Shown: in pieces, positions 47,233 through 58,631 of the stretch
Layout of the letters: each line of letters opens with the position of its first letter
How positions within the stretch are numbered: position 1 is the stretch's first letter
From: Tsuneonella deserti
GTDB lineage: Bacteria; Pseudomonadota; Alphaproteobacteria; Sphingomonadales; Sphingomonadaceae
Reading direction: 5' to 3'
Length of the DNA: 64,000 nucleotides
NCBI RefSeq assembly: GCF_014644315.1
Contig: NZ_BMKL01000001.1
Location: forward strand, 817,001 to 881,000
Position numbers and translations under genes: made by a program
The notes under the pieces: model-generated
Told to the model about the DNA's origin: nothing
Database searches by the model: none
Seen by the model: the letters and a program-made list of their open reading frames with translations, nothing else

Positions 47233-48531
47233 TCAGAGATCGATCAGCATCCGCATCGGGTCTTCGATCGCTTCCTTGATCGTCTTCAGCGCCGTCACTG
47301 CCTCACGACCGTCGACCAGGCGATGGTCGTAGGACAACGCAATGTACATCATGGGCCGGATCACGATCTGGCCGTCGCGCACGACGGGGCGATCCTCGAT
47401 CCGGTGCAGGCCGAGCACCGCGCTCTGCGGCGGATTGATGATCGGCGTGCTCATGAGCCCGCCGAACACGCCGCCGTTGGAAATGGTGAAGGTGCCGCCC
47501 TTCATGTCTTCCATCGTCAGAGTGCCGTCCTTGGCGCGGCGGCCGAAATCGGCGATGTCCTTCTCGATCTGGGCGAACGACTTGCTGTCGGCATCGCGCA
47601 CCACCGGCACGACAAGGCCGTTCGGCGCGCTGACCGCGACCGAGATGTCGACGTAATCGAAATAGACGATTTCATCACCGTCGATCTGCGCGTTGACGCT
47701 CGGCAGGTCCTTGAGCGCGAGGCAGGCGGCCTTGGCGAAGAAGCTCATGAAACCGAGCTTGATGTCGTGCTTCTTGGCGAAAGTGTCCTTGAACTTCTCA
47801 CGCGCTTCGATGACTGCGGTCATGTCGACATCGTTGAAAGTCGTCAGCAGTGCAGCCGTTTCCTGCGCGCTCTTGAGCCGCCTCGCGATGGTCTGCCTCA
47901 TGCGCGTCATCTTGACGCGTTCCTCTCGGCGATCGCCCTGAGCGGGGGCCTGGGTAGCCGCAGTGGCAGCGGGCGCCGGGGCAGGAGCCTCAGCGCTCGA
48001 TGGAGCTTTCTTGTTCTCGGCGGCGGCGAGAACGTCCTCCTTGGTCAGCCGCCCGTCCTTGCCGGTGCCCTTGATCCGCGTTGGATCCACGCCGTGCTCC
48101 AGTACCGCGCGGCGCACGGCTGGCGACATCGTCTGGGTCGCTTCGGGATCGTGTATCTTTGCCTGGGCAGGAGCGGCGTCTTCCAGCGTTCCATCGTCCG
48201 CACGCGCACCTTGTCCGTCCGAAGCCGGGGCGGCTTGCTTTTGCGCGGGCGACTCTTCCCGCGGCTCGACATCGGTGTTCTCGCCTGCGGCCACGTCGTC
48301 CTCGATCGTCGCAAGCAACGCGCCGACCTCGACCGTGGCGCCAACTTCGACCGCATGCGCGCCCATGACGCCGGCGACCGGGCTGGGGACTTCAACCGCG
48401 ACCTTGTCGGTTTCCAGGCTGACGATCGGCTCGTCGACATTCACCGGGTCGCCGGGGTTCTTGAGCCACTCGCCGATGGTGGCCTCGGTGACCGATTCGC
48501 CCAGCGTGGGGACCATGACTTGCTTGGACAT
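47233..48531 (-). CDS. sucB: 2-oxoglutarate dehydrogenase E2, dihydrolipoamide succinyltransferase
   Basis: Core of the OGDH complex. The 432 residues have one lipoyl domain (residues about 2-78) with the lipoylated Lys43 in [10 protein letters not shown] and an Ala/Pro/Glu-rich linker. The E3-binding domain ([20 protein letters not shown]) comes next, then a second linker and the catalytic domain with the active-site His in [16 protein letters not shown]. The [21 protein letters not shown] start of the catalytic domain (read as [13 protein letters not shown]) favours SucB. It lies nine bases after sucA. Confidence 0.96.
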   Translation of the reverse strand: MSKQVMVPTLGESVTEATIGEWLKNPGDPVNVDEPIVSLETDKVAVEVPSPVAGVMGAHAVEVGATVEVGALLATIEDDVAAGENTDVEPREESPAQKQAAPASDGQGARADDGTLEDAAPAQAKIHDPEATQTMSPAVRRAVLEHGVDPTRIKGTGKDGRLTKEDVLAAAENKKAPSSAEAPAPAPAATAATQAPAQGDRREERVKMTRMRQTIARRLKSAQETAALLTTFNDVDMTAVIEAREKFKDTFAKKHDIKLGFMSFFAKAACLALKDLPSVNAQIDGDEIVYFDYVDISVAVSAPNGLVVPVVRDADSKSFAQIEKDIADFGRRAKDGTLTMEDMKGGTFTISNGGVFGGLMSTPIINPPQSAVLGLHRIEDRPVVRDGQIVIRPMMYIALSYDHRLVDGREAVTALKTIKEAIEDPMRMLIDL

Positions 48532-48540
48532 CTGCTTTCC

Positions 48541-51366
48541 TCAGGCGGGTTTCTTGGCGGCAGTCTGTGTCGGGACCTCGGACGGGAGCCCGAGCGCTTG
48601 CGCGACCAGCGCGCGCTGCTGTTCTTCGTGGCGCTTGGCGAAGCCGGTGGCGGGCGACGCGGCAGCCTCGCGGCCGGCATAGACCGGGCGCATGCCGTTC
48701 TTGCCGGCACGGCCCAATGCGGCCTCGATGTGGCTTTCGACGAAGAACCAGGCGCCGTTGTTCTTCGGCTCCTCCTGGCACCAGACGACTTCCTGCAGAC
48801 CGGTCATGCGCTGCAGGCGCACGGTCAATGCCTCTCCGGGGAAGGGATAAAGCTGCTCGACGCGCACGACCGACACATCGTCCAGTCCCGCTTCGTCGCG
48901 CCGCGCGATCAGGTCGTACGCGACCTTGCCGCTGCACAGGACGAGGCGGCGGATCTTCGCATCGGCAATCTCGGCGGTGTCGCTGACGATGCGCCGGAAG
49001 TGGCTCTGGCCGGTGAATTCGCCCACCGCGCTTTTCGCCATCGGGTGCCGCAACAGGCTCTTCGGAGTCATGATGATCAGCGGCTTGCGGAACGGACGCA
49101 GCATCTGGCGGCGCAATACGTGGAAATAGTTGGCCGGCACGGTGATGTTGCACACCTGCATGTTGTCGTTGGCGCACAATTGCAGGAACCGTTCCAGCCT
49201 TGCGCTGGAGTGCTCCGGTCCCTGGCCTTCGTAACCGTGCGGCAGCAGCATCACGAGACCGTTCGCGCGCAGCCACTTGGCCTCGCCGGCAGCGATGAAC
49301 TGGTCGATAATGATCTGCGCGCCGTTGGCGAAATCGCCGAACTGCGCTTCCCACAGCACCAGCGATTTGGGATCGGCCATCGCGAACCCGTATTCGAAGC
49401 CGAGCACGCCGTACTCGGACAGCGGGCTGTCGTAGACCTCGAACTTGCCGTGCGGCAGCTGAGTGAGCGGGATGTACTTGTGCTCGTCCTTTTGGTCGAT
49501 CCACACCGCGTGACGCTGGCTGAAGGTGCCGCGCCCGGAGTCCTGGCCCGAGAGGCGGACCCCATAGCCTTCCGTCACCAGGCTGCCGAACGCCAGTGCC
49601 TCCGCAGTCGCCCAGTCGAAGCCTTCTCCACTGGCGAACATCGTCCGCTTCGCTTCGAGCACGCGCTCGAGCGTCTTGTGCACTGTCAACCCTTCCGGGA
49701 CGGTGGTCAGCGTGCGGCCGAGGCTGTCGAACAGCTTGCCCTGGATCGCGGTATCGACGTTCCGGCGCGCTTCTTCCGGGTCGAGCGGCCTGTTCAGGCC
49801 GGCCCAGCGCCCGCCGAACCAGTCAGCCTCGTTGGGCTTGTAATCAGCCGCGCCGGCGAACTCGGTCTCGAGGTGCTCGACGAATTCGTTGCACATCGCG
49901 TCGGCATCGCCGGGCTTGACCACGCCCTCCTTCTGCAGCCGCGCATCGTAGAGGGCGCTGACCTTCGGGTGCTGGCGGATCGCTGCGTACATCAGCGGCT
50001 GCGTGAAGCTCGGCTCGTCGCCTTCGTTGTGACCGAAGCGGCGGTAGCACCACATGTCGATCACGATGTCGCGCCTGAACAGCTGGCGGTATTCTATCGC
50101 CAGCTTGCAGGCGAATGTCACCGCCTCAGGGTCGTCGCCGTTGACGTGCAGGATCGGAGCCTGGATGCCCTTCGCGACGTCGGAAGGGTAGGGCGAGGAT
50201 CGGGCAAACTGCGGACTGGTGGTGAAGCCGATCTGGTTATTGATGACGAAGTGGATGCAGCCGCCGGTGTTGTAGCCGCGCACGCCGGAGAATCCGAGGC
50301 ACTCCCACACGATGCCCTGGCCGGCGAAGGCTGCATCGCCGTGAATCAGCACGGGCAGAACCTGCTGGTGCTCGTCAAGATCGCCGCGCACCGCCTGCTG
50401 GGCGCGCGTCTTGCCGAGGACGACCGGATCGACCGCCTCGAGGTGGCTGGGGTTGGGGACGAGGCTCATGTGAACCGTGATCCCGTCGAACTCACGGTCG
50501 GTGCTGGTGCCGAGGTGATATTTCACGTCGCCCGAACCGCCGACGTCTTCCGGGTTGGCGCTGCCGCCCGAGAACTCGTGGAATATGACGCGGTAGGGCT
50601 TGGCCATCACGTTCGCGAGCACGTTCAGCCGGCCGCGGTGGGCCATGCCGTAGATGATCTCGCGCACGCCCATCTGGCCGCCATACTTGATCACGGCTTC
50701 CAGCGCCGGGATCATCGATTCCCCGCCGTCGAGCCCGAAGCGCTTGGTGCCGACGTATTTCTTGCCGAGGAACTTTTCGTACTGCTCACCACGGATAACC
50801 GCGGACAGGATTGCGCGCTTGCCCTCGGGCGTGAAGGTGATGACCTTGTCCGGCCCTTCGATGCGGTCCTGGATGAAGCGGCGCTCCTCCACGTCGGCGA
50901 TGTGCATGTATTCGAAGCCGACATGGCCGCAGTAATTCTTGCGCAGGATGCGCACGAGTTCGGCCATCGTCGTCCACTCGAGCCCGAGCGTCCCGCCGAC
51001 ATAGAGCGGGCGTTCGAGCGCGGATCCGGTAAAGCCGTGATATTCGGGCGTCAGGTCGGCGGGCAGCTCCCGATGGCTCAGGCCGAGCGGGTCGAGTTCG
51101 GCCGCAAGGTGGCCGCGAACCCGATAAGTGCGCACGAGCATCATCGCGCGGATCGAATCCCCGGCGGCCTGCTCCACCGCCTTCTCGTCCATCGCCTTGC
51201 CGGCCTTCGCCGCCGCCGCCTTGACCGCGAGCGTCATGGCGGTGGGATCGAGTGCCTGGGTGAGCTCGTCCTCGCTCTCGCCGCCCACCAGGGGCCAGCG
51301 CGGGTTGTCCCACGACGGCCCCGGCTGGGGATCATCCGGCAAGAAATCGTGTGCTTCGTTACCCAT
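48541..51366 (-). CDS. sucA: 2-oxoglutarate dehydrogenase E1
   Basis: Thiamine-diphosphate enzyme that decarboxylates 2-oxoglutarate, 941 residues. Features in order are the N-terminal EAHDFLPDDPQP-type segment, GMAHRGRLNVLANV, and GDAAFAGQGIVWE with the ThDP-binding GDAAF...NN pattern (VINNQIGFTT). IDMWCYRRFGHNEGDEPSFTQ (read as RRFGHNEGDEPSF) and the C-terminal ARLERFLQLCANDNMQVCN follow. Length and order are standard. It lies 76 bases after sucD. Confidence 0.97.
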   Translation of the reverse strand: MGNEAHDFLPDDPQPGPSWDNPRWPLVGGESEDELTQALDPTAMTLAVKAAAAKAGKAMDEKAVEQAAGDSIRAMMLVRTYRVRGHLAAELDPLGLSHRELPADLTPEYHGFTGSALERPLYVGGTLGLEWTTMAELVRILRKNYCGHVGFEYMHIADVEERRFIQDRIEGPDKVITFTPEGKRAILSAVIRGEQYEKFLGKKYVGTKRFGLDGGESMIPALEAVIKYGGQMGVREIIYGMAHRGRLNVLANVMAKPYRVIFHEFSGGSANPEDVGGSGDVKYHLGTSTDREFDGITVHMSLVPNPSHLEAVDPVVLGKTRAQQAVRGDLDEHQQVLPVLIHGDAAFAGQGIVWECLGFSGVRGYNTGGCIHFVINNQIGFTTSPQFARSSPYPSDVAKGIQAPILHVNGDDPEAVTFACKLAIEYRQLFRRDIVIDMWCYRRFGHNEGDEPSFTQPLMYAAIRQHPKVSALYDARLQKEGVVKPGDADAMCNEFVEHLETEFAGAADYKPNEADWFGGRWAGLNRPLDPEEARRNVDTAIQGKLFDSLGRTLTTVPEGLTVHKTLERVLEAKRTMFASGEGFDWATAEALAFGSLVTEGYGVRLSGQDSGRGTFSQRHAVWIDQKDEHKYIPLTQLPHGKFEVYDSPLSEYGVLGFEYGFAMADPKSLVLWEAQFGDFANGAQIIIDQFIAAGEAKWLRANGLVMLLPHGYEGQGPEHSSARLERFLQLCANDNMQVCNITVPANYFHVLRRQMLRPFRKPLIIMTPKSLLRHPMAKSAVGEFTGQSHFRRIVSDTAEIADAKIRRLVLCSGKVAYDLIARRDEAGLDDVSVVRVEQLYPFPGEALTVRLQRMTGLQEVVWCQEEPKNNGAWFFVESHIEAALGRAGKNGMRPVYAGREAAASPATGFAKRHEEQQRALVAQALGLPSEVPTQTAAKKPA

Positions 51367-51442
51367 CGGGGTGCCTACCTTCGGTGAGGTAATGCCCGGG
51401 CCGGTCCGGCGCTCCCGGGGAGGAGACGCGCCGGTCCTGCCG

Positions 51443-53328
<1,886 letters not shown>

Positions 53329-53403
53329 TCACAAGGCGCGCAACCCCGTCCCGCAGGCGGAGGCGGCCTGAATTCGAGGCGGACCTAGGCTTGCGGTGGG
53401 GCT

Positions 53404-53433
53404 ATTGCAACCGGCAATAGACCGCTTAGTCAA
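53404..53433 (-). promoter_or_regulatory. putative promoter of the TCA operon
   Basis: On the minus strand TTGACT and TGCAAT are spaced by 18 bases, about 110 bases before the mdh ATG. An AACTAT/ATAGTT inverted repeat at 53434-53453 lies just upstream in an AT-rich pocket and could be an operator. The remaining 53293-53512 sequence shows no gene. Confidence 0.4.
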
Positions 53434-53512
53434 AACTATCTTTGCAAATAGTTCGCAATTGCAGGACGAGGCCTGCCGCTGCTCGATGGCCCGCTGTGAG
53501 GCTGGCGGCGGG

Positions 53513-55474
53513 TCAGGCGCTTGCCCGCATCGGTGCGCCCTCGCGCTCCTGTGCGATCAACATCGCCGCGAGGTAATCGGGCACTGCGCGGCTGAAATAG
53601 TATCCTTGGCCAAGGGTGCAGCCGGTCGCCCGGACCGCGCGCACCTGATCGACGGTCTCCAGTCCCTCGGCGACGATTTCCATGTCGAGCCGCGCGCCCA
53701 TTTCGGCGACCGCGCGGATGATCGCCTCGCTCTTGCGGCCTACGTTGGCGCCGGACACGAAACTGCGATCGACCTTGATCTTGCTGAAGGGGAACTTGTG
53801 GATCGAGCCGAGAGACGAATAGCCCGTGCCAAAATCGTCCAGCGCGAAACGTATTCCCGCCGCAGAAAGTTCGTTGATGAAGTTGGCGGTGGACTGGTTA
53901 TCATCGAGAAACAGGCTCTCGGTCACTTCCAGTTCGAGGCGGGACGGGGCCAGTCCGGCGTCCCGCAGCGCCGTGAGTATGCCGAGCGCCGCGCCCGGCG
54001 CCCTGATCTGCATGGGTGAAAGGTTGACGGCGAGGGTCACGTCCTCCGGCCAGTGGACCGCGGCGCGCGCTGCCTGTGCGGTGATCCAGTTGCCGAGTGT
54101 GACGATAACCCCCGTCTCTTCTGCCACCGGAATGAATTCGTCGGGCCTCAGTTCACCCTTTTCCGGGTGGAACCAGCGCACCAGCGCCTCGAAAGTTCGG
54201 ATGCGCCCGGTCGCAAGGTCGATGATCGGCTGGAAGAAAATCGACAACTCGTCACGCTGGATCGCCGCTCTCAGCTCGGCCTCGATCTCCCGCCGGCGCA
54301 TCAGGTTGCGGCTCATGGATTTCTCGAAGAACCGGCTGTGGTTTTTGCCGCCTACCTTTGCGTGATAGAGCGCCAGGTCAGCTGCCTGCATCAGCGAATC
54401 CGCGTCGTCCGCATCTTCTGGCAGGATCGCGATGCCCATCGAACACGGCACCTCCAGGCGGGTTTCGTCGATCCGCAGCGGCCGGGTGACGGTATCCAGG
54501 ACCCGTGCAGCCAGCCGTTCGCACTCCAGCCTGCTTTCCACGCTGCAGAACATGATGAACTCGTCGCCGCCGAAACGCGCCATCGAGGCATCTGCCGGGG
54601 CACTTTCGCGGAGCCTGTGGGCGACCTCGGTCAAGACCCGGTCCCCGACCGGGTGGCCGAGCAGGTCGTTCACTTCCTTGAAGCGGTCGAGATCGAGCCA
54701 GAACAGCGCGAGCCGCTCGTCCTGGGAGACCGCCTCCAGCTTCTGCGTCATCGCGTGATTCAGGCCGGCGCGGTTTGCAAGACCCGTGACGACATCGGTC
54801 CGCGCGAGCAGCTGCATCTTGGTCGCCAGTTCCGCGCTCGTCTCCGCGGCGCCGATCGCGCCTCGCAAGGTCGTGAAAAGGTTAGTGACGATCGACGACA
54901 TCGCCCCCATCAGCAGGGTCATCGCGACGGCCATCGCGAAATGGGCGACGGAGCCTTCCCACAGTGCCGCCACCAGCAGCGGCAGCGCCGCAAGTGCCAA
55001 CTGAGCGAGCGCGATCGCAGGCCGGCCTGCATTGCGGGCGCAAACTCCGACGCCGTACGCGATGGCGTTGACGAGCATCAGCGCCTGGATGCCGGGCTCG
55101 GCATGAAGCACGATGGTCAGTCCGGCGAAAATACCCAGGAACAGGGCATAAGTGACCGCACCCGTGGCATAGAGCCGCTCGAGCTTCGTGGTGCTGACGT
55201 CCGCATCGTCGGCGCAGATGCCGAACGCGATGACCAGCCGGCCCGCCGCGATGACCGCAAGCATTCCGCACACCGCGTACAGCACGGCTGCGCCGCTCAG
55301 GACGGCAGAGACCGCAGCGGAAAGGACGCCGACCGCAACGCCGATCGCGAGACTGATGGGTTGAGTGTAGAGCGAACGCACGAGCGTCCGGCGGACCCGC
55401 TCGTTGAGCGCGTCCTTGCGAACAATCCGCCTGTGCAGAAACCGCATCCAGCGGATCGCATGATTAGCAGCCAT
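53513..55474 (-). CDS. membrane GGDEF-EAL protein (cyclic di-GMP cyclase/phosphodiesterase)
   Basis: A 653-residue signalling protein. The first 220 residues hold about six membrane helices (for example ISLAIGVAVGVLSAAVSAVL). Then a GGDEF domain has intact motif GGDEF at 302-306 and LFWLDLDRFKEVND. No canonical RxxD inhibition site is evident before it. An EAL domain has Glu429 in FEALVRW, AVNLSPMQIRAPG, LEVTESLF, ALDDFGTGYSSL, KVDRSF and AEGLET. Both catalytic centres look complete. The sensory input is unknown. It is transcribed alone. Confidence 0.93.
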   Translation of the reverse strand: MAANHAIRWMRFLHRRIVRKDALNERVRRTLVRSLYTQPISLAIGVAVGVLSAAVSAVLSGAAVLYAVCGMLAVIAAGRLVIAFGICADDADVSTTKLERLYATGAVTYALFLGIFAGLTIVLHAEPGIQALMLVNAIAYGVGVCARNAGRPAIALAQLALAALPLLVAALWEGSVAHFAMAVAMTLLMGAMSSIVTNLFTTLRGAIGAAETSAELATKMQLLARTDVVTGLANRAGLNHAMTQKLEAVSQDERLALFWLDLDRFKEVNDLLGHPVGDRVLTEVAHRLRESAPADASMARFGGDEFIMFCSVESRLECERLAARVLDTVTRPLRIDETRLEVPCSMGIAILPEDADDADSLMQAADLALYHAKVGGKNHSRFFEKSMSRNLMRRREIEAELRAAIQRDELSIFFQPIIDLATGRIRTFEALVRWFHPEKGELRPDEFIPVAEETGVIVTLGNWITAQAARAAVHWPEDVTLAVNLSPMQIRAPGAALGILTALRDAGLAPSRLELEVTESLFLDDNQSTANFINELSAAGIRFALDDFGTGYSSLGSIHKFPFSKIKVDRSFVSGANVGRKSEAIIRAVAEMGARLDMEIVAEGLETVDQVRAVRATGCTLGQGYYFSRAVPDYLAAMLIAQEREGAPMRASA

Positions 55475-55520
55475 TAGCCCGCTCTAGACAGGACAGGTCA
55501 CTGGACGGTTAACGCAGTGC

Positions 55521-55781
55521 TTACCTTGAGAAATCGCGAAGCGCGGGCGTTTTCGCACTCTCGTCGAGCGGGCGGCGAAGTCTTGCGGCGAGGCGCCGGT
55601 CGAATGTGCTGCAGATGTGCTGCCAGTGGTGTGCAACGCGCAGGTCACCGGCAGCCAACGCCTTCTCGGCTTCGATCAGGGCCGCATGCGCCGCGCCGAG
55701 CCCATGACGGGCAAAATGGTGCAGGGCCGCGTGCAGCACGATGTCCCGATCTACCGAAGGCAGGTCATCGTTAACCGGCAC
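55521..55781 (-). CDS. small conserved-looking protein, unknown function
   Basis: An 86-residue helical protein rich in Ala, His and Arg (DRDIVLHAALHHFARHGLGAA, LRVAHHWQHICSTFDRRLA). The histidine-rich helices suggest a small helical bundle. The GTG at 55781 is preferred because sequence before it is Arg/Pro-rich and not helical; an ATG at 55862 in the same frame would add 27 residues. There is no strong ribosome binding site. No family is recognised. Confidence 0.55.
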   Translation of the reverse strand: MPVNDDLPSVDRDIVLHAALHHFARHGLGAAHAALIEAEKALAAGDLRVAHHWQHICSTFDRRLAARLRRPLDESAKTPALRDFSR

Positions 55782-55984
55782 AGGTGGCGAGTTGGGCCGC
55801 TGGAAGGTGCGGGCTGCTGCGGAACGTTGCTGCGAGCGAATTGGCTGCGACCGGACGGGCATCGAATACTTCCTGCGGCGGTGGTCCCAGCCTGTTAGAC
55901 CCGCGGCAGCTAACGCTTGGTTCGGCTACAGGGTTACGGAACGATTCACCAAGCCTGACCGCACCTGCCGAAATCGTATCCTGG

Positions 55985-56236
55985 TTATGTTGCCGGTTCG
56001 GCAGCTGCCTGCCGTTCGCTTCGCTCGCGCTCGAAGCGCAGGCAGTCGAAGATCTTGGCGCCGCCGAGAAAAACGGAGCCCGTCGCTGCAAGGAACAGCA
56101 GCTTCCCTCCAAAACCCGGATATTGGTGCAGATAGACCGAGCCCCGTTCGATCGCTCCGAGGCCAAGCGCGTAGATGATCAGGCACGCTTCGAACTTCGT
56201 CTTGATGACAAACAGGCGCTTGATCTTGCTCAACAT
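55985..56236 (-). CDS. small membrane protein, unknown function
   Basis: An 83-residue protein with two hydrophobic segments: KTKFEACLIIYALGLGAIERG and KLLFLAATGSVFLGGAKIFD (the first read as FEACLIIYALGLG). A short loop with the sequence HQYPGFGG lies between them, and the C-terminus is charged. The MLSKIKRLFVIKTKFEA head is basic, so the N-terminus is probably cytoplasmic. The composition is protein-like, and I believe similar proteins occur in related bacteria, but no function is known. Confidence 0.65.
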   Translation of the reverse strand: MLSKIKRLFVIKTKFEACLIIYALGLGAIERGSVYLHQYPGFGGKLLFLAATGSVFLGGAKIFDCLRFERERSERQAAAEPAT

Positions 56237-56355
56237 GTGTCCACGCTTTTCCTTAACGCCAGTGCCAGCAATATCCGTGCCATTGCCGGAATCGCGTGCC
56301 TGGCGAAGTTAATGCATGACCAAGTGTAAAGCTCCGCGACAGCGGGTCCAGCGCG

Positions 56356-57618
56356 TTAACCCAGCTGGAGAAGATCAAGCGTCTGGAGCAGGGCAAGCCG
56401 GGCGGCGGTGACGCTCCGCGCGAGGGTTGGGCTGGCGAGGTCAGTCGGATCGATCTGGGACGGCCAGTAATTCCGGATCACCGACTCGATCCGCTCGGCG
56501 ACTCGATCGTGCAGGAGGAAGCGTGGATCGACCGTTGCGGGATCGGCGACGACGCGAAGCCGCAGGCACGCGGGACCACCGCCGTTCGCCATCGATTGCC
56601 GCAAGTCGACCGGCAGCACCTGGCGGATGGGGCCGTTGCTTGCCAACAGGCTCTTCAACCATGCCGTGACGGCAGAATTTTCCATGCACTCGCTCGGCAC
56701 GACCAGAGCCATTTCCCCCTCTGGCAGGGTAACGAGCTGTGCATTGAACAAGTAGCTCTGCACGGCATCTTCCAGCGACACTTCGGAGGCCGGCACCTCC
56801 ACCACCTCGAGCGCCGGGAAGACCTCCCGGATCGCCTGGTAAGCCGCTACCTGGCTGGCGAAGGCGGCCTCATGCGTGAACAGGACATGCTCGTTGGCCA
56901 CGGCGACGACGTCGTTGTGGAAAGCCCCGGCCGCGATCGCGGCGGGGTTCTGCTCCAGGAACACGGTGCGCGCCGGGTCGAGGCCATGGAGCCGGGCGAC
57001 GGCCCGGCTCGCCTGTTCGTGCTGGCGCGCGGGGAAGGGGCCGCCGCTCCTGCCGTAGACGAAGACTTCCACGCCAGCGGCCTGGTGACGTTCGCACAGC
57101 CGCATGTGGTTGGCCGCCCCCTCGTCCCCGAAGCTGGGCGGCACCGGATCGTGCAAAGCAAAGCTCGTCCGGTCCGCGAAGGCGAGGGCGAGCTGGCGCG
57201 CCGTGTCGGGCCACTCCTGCGCCCGGTGCGCCATCGTGACGAGATTGGCGGGCGTCAGGTGACAGCGGCCGTCGCTCGTATCCGGAGGGGGACTGACAGT
57301 GGCGGCGTTGGCGGTCCACATCGACGACGCGGACCATGAAGCCGCCGTGAGGGCCGGGTCAGTGCTGGCGTCCGCGCCCAGCCGGTCGAGGAAAGCGCCG
57401 TTCGGGCGGGGAAGCGGGACGAAGAAGCCCTGGCGCAATCCGAGCGCCATGTTGTGCCGCATCTTGGCGAGGCCCTGGAGCGCCCCCGCGCGAGGGTAGC
57501 TGACATCGCCCGCATGGGCGCTCGCGGCGAGGTTGCCGAGGCTCAGGCCGGCGTAGTTGTGACTGGGGCCGACGATGCCGTCGAAATTGATCTCGACCAG
57601 GTTAGCCCCTGCGCTCAT
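56356..57618 (-). CDS. astB: N-succinylarginine dihydrolase
   Basis: Second enzyme of the arginine succinyltransferase pathway, converting succinylarginine to succinylornithine with release of ammonia and CO2. The 420 residues open with the family sequence EINFDGIVGPSHNYAGLS. The catalytic residues of the amidinotransferase-like fold are seen: Glu in FGDEGAANHMRL, His in AGAFHNDVVAV and Cys in GGGPACLRLRVV near 364. The ATG overlaps the astA stop as ATGA. astC and astD are not in this cluster. Confidence 0.95.
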   Translation of the reverse strand: MSAGANLVEINFDGIVGPSHNYAGLSLGNLAASAHAGDVSYPRAGALQGLAKMRHNMALGLRQGFFVPLPRPNGAFLDRLGADASTDPALTAASWSASSMWTANAATVSPPPDTSDGRCHLTPANLVTMAHRAQEWPDTARQLALAFADRTSFALHDPVPPSFGDEGAANHMRLCERHQAAGVEVFVYGRSGGPFPARQHEQASRAVARLHGLDPARTVFLEQNPAAIAAGAFHNDVVAVANEHVLFTHEAAFASQVAAYQAIREVFPALEVVEVPASEVSLEDAVQSYLFNAQLVTLPEGEMALVVPSECMENSAVTAWLKSLLASNGPIRQVLPVDLRQSMANGGGPACLRLRVVADPATVDPRFLLHDRVAERIESVIRNYWPSQIDPTDLASPTLARSVTAARLALLQTLDLLQLG

Positions 57619-58631
57619 CGGGCGACGCTCCAGGCCTCGTCGCCCTCAGAGATACCCAGCGCTGCGGCGGAGATGCGGTCGATTTCGATGCTGCCATCGG
57701 GCCGGAAGTCGCGCATGCCGAAGGCAGAGCGGAATGTACCCAGCGTACCGGTTGCGATTATCGCGCGCTCGCCAAGGTCGAGATTGGTGGATGCCACCCG
57801 GGCAGGACGCGCCTCCCGGATCGACTTCACGTCATTGGTGCGGGCCGTCATGGTTGGCCCGCCATCGAAGATGTCGACGTACCCGTCGTGCCGAAATCCC
57901 TCGTCCTCCAGCATCCGCATCGCGGCACGGCCGGTCGGGTGGGGCATGCCGATTGCGGTGCGCGCCTCATCGTCCAGCATGGCCACGTAGACCGGGTGCT
58001 TGGGCATGAGATCGGCGATAAACTGGTTGCCGTTGATGGCGTTGAAGTAATCGGCTTCCTGGAAAGTCATGCCGAAGAAGCGCCCGGCTACCCCGTCCCA
58101 GAACGGCGAACCGCCGCGCGCGTCGATGATCCCGCGCAGCTCCGCGAGGATCCGGTCGGCGAAACGCGAGCGGTGCATGGCGATGAAGAGGTAGCGGCTC
58201 CGCGCGAGCAGCAGGCCGAGCCCACCGGCCCGCTCGTTGGGATGGAGGAACAGGCCGCCCACTTCACTCGAGCCTTCGAGGTCGGTGACGAGGCTCAGCA
58301 GATCGGCCCGCACGGTCCGTTCCAGCTCCTGCGAATGCTGGGTCAGCGTGTTGAGGCGATAGGAATAGAACGGCCAGCGCTGTCCGACCTGCGTCATCAG
58401 CTGGCAGGTCCCCCGCACATCCCCGGTGGCGGTGTTTTCCAGGACCAGGACGAACTGCTCATCGGCAAGACTGTCCTCGTCGCGGGCGAACGAGACCTCC
58501 GCCCGCTCGAGCTTGCCGGCCAGCGCATTGCGATCGGCCGGAAGGTTGGTGAACCCGCCGCCGGTGAGCTTGGCCATTTCGTACAGCGGCTCAAGGTCGC
58601 CGGGGTGCGCGGCGCGCAGGCGGAAGGTCAA
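57615..58631 (-). CDS. astA: arginine N-succinyltransferase
   Basis: First enzyme of the AST pathway: succinyl-CoA plus arginine gives N2-succinylarginine. The 338 residues open (M)TFRLRAAHPGDLEPLYEMAK and contain GGGFTNLPADR and FYSYRLNTLTQHS. SSEVGGLFLHPNERAGGLGL holds the acyl-CoA site, and FWDGVAGRFFGMTFQEAD follows. The start is TTG, overlapping the stop of the upstream M20 hydrolase gene as TTGA. Longer in-frame starts upstream lie within that gene and give an Arg-rich head. Confidence 0.94.
   Translation of the reverse strand: MTFRLRAAHPGDLEPLYEMAKLTGGGFTNLPADRNALAGKLERAEVSFARDEDSLADEQFVLVLENTATGDVRGTCQLMTQVGQRWPFYSYRLNTLTQHSQELERTVRADLLSLVTDLEGSSEVGGLFLHPNERAGGLGLLLARSRYLFIAMHRSRFADRILAELRGIIDARGGSPFWDGVAGRFFGMTFQEADYFNAINGNQFIADLMPKHPVYVAMLDDEARTAIGMPHPTGRAAMRMLEDEGFRHDGYVDIFDGGPTMTARTNDVKSIREARPARVASTNLDLGERAIIATGTLGTFRSAFGMRDFRPDGSIEIDRISAAALGISEGDEAWSVAR

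Noticed and set aside
47323..51387. A 1354-codon open frame on the plus strand opposite sucA and sucB
   Set aside because: It is a mirror frame of genuine high-GC genes on the other strand; the translation is Arg/His/Asp-rich without any domain, while sucA and sucB are certain.
54053..55477. A 474-codon plus-strand open frame opposite the GGDEF-EAL gene
   Set aside because: A codon-bias shadow; the minus strand carries intact GGDEF and EAL motifs.
55741..56329. Plus-strand frames in the 55.7-56.3 kb gap
   Set aside because: The translations are Arg/Ser/Pro-rich with no hydrophobic or domain pattern; the minus strand gives a convincing two-helix protein and a helical small protein.
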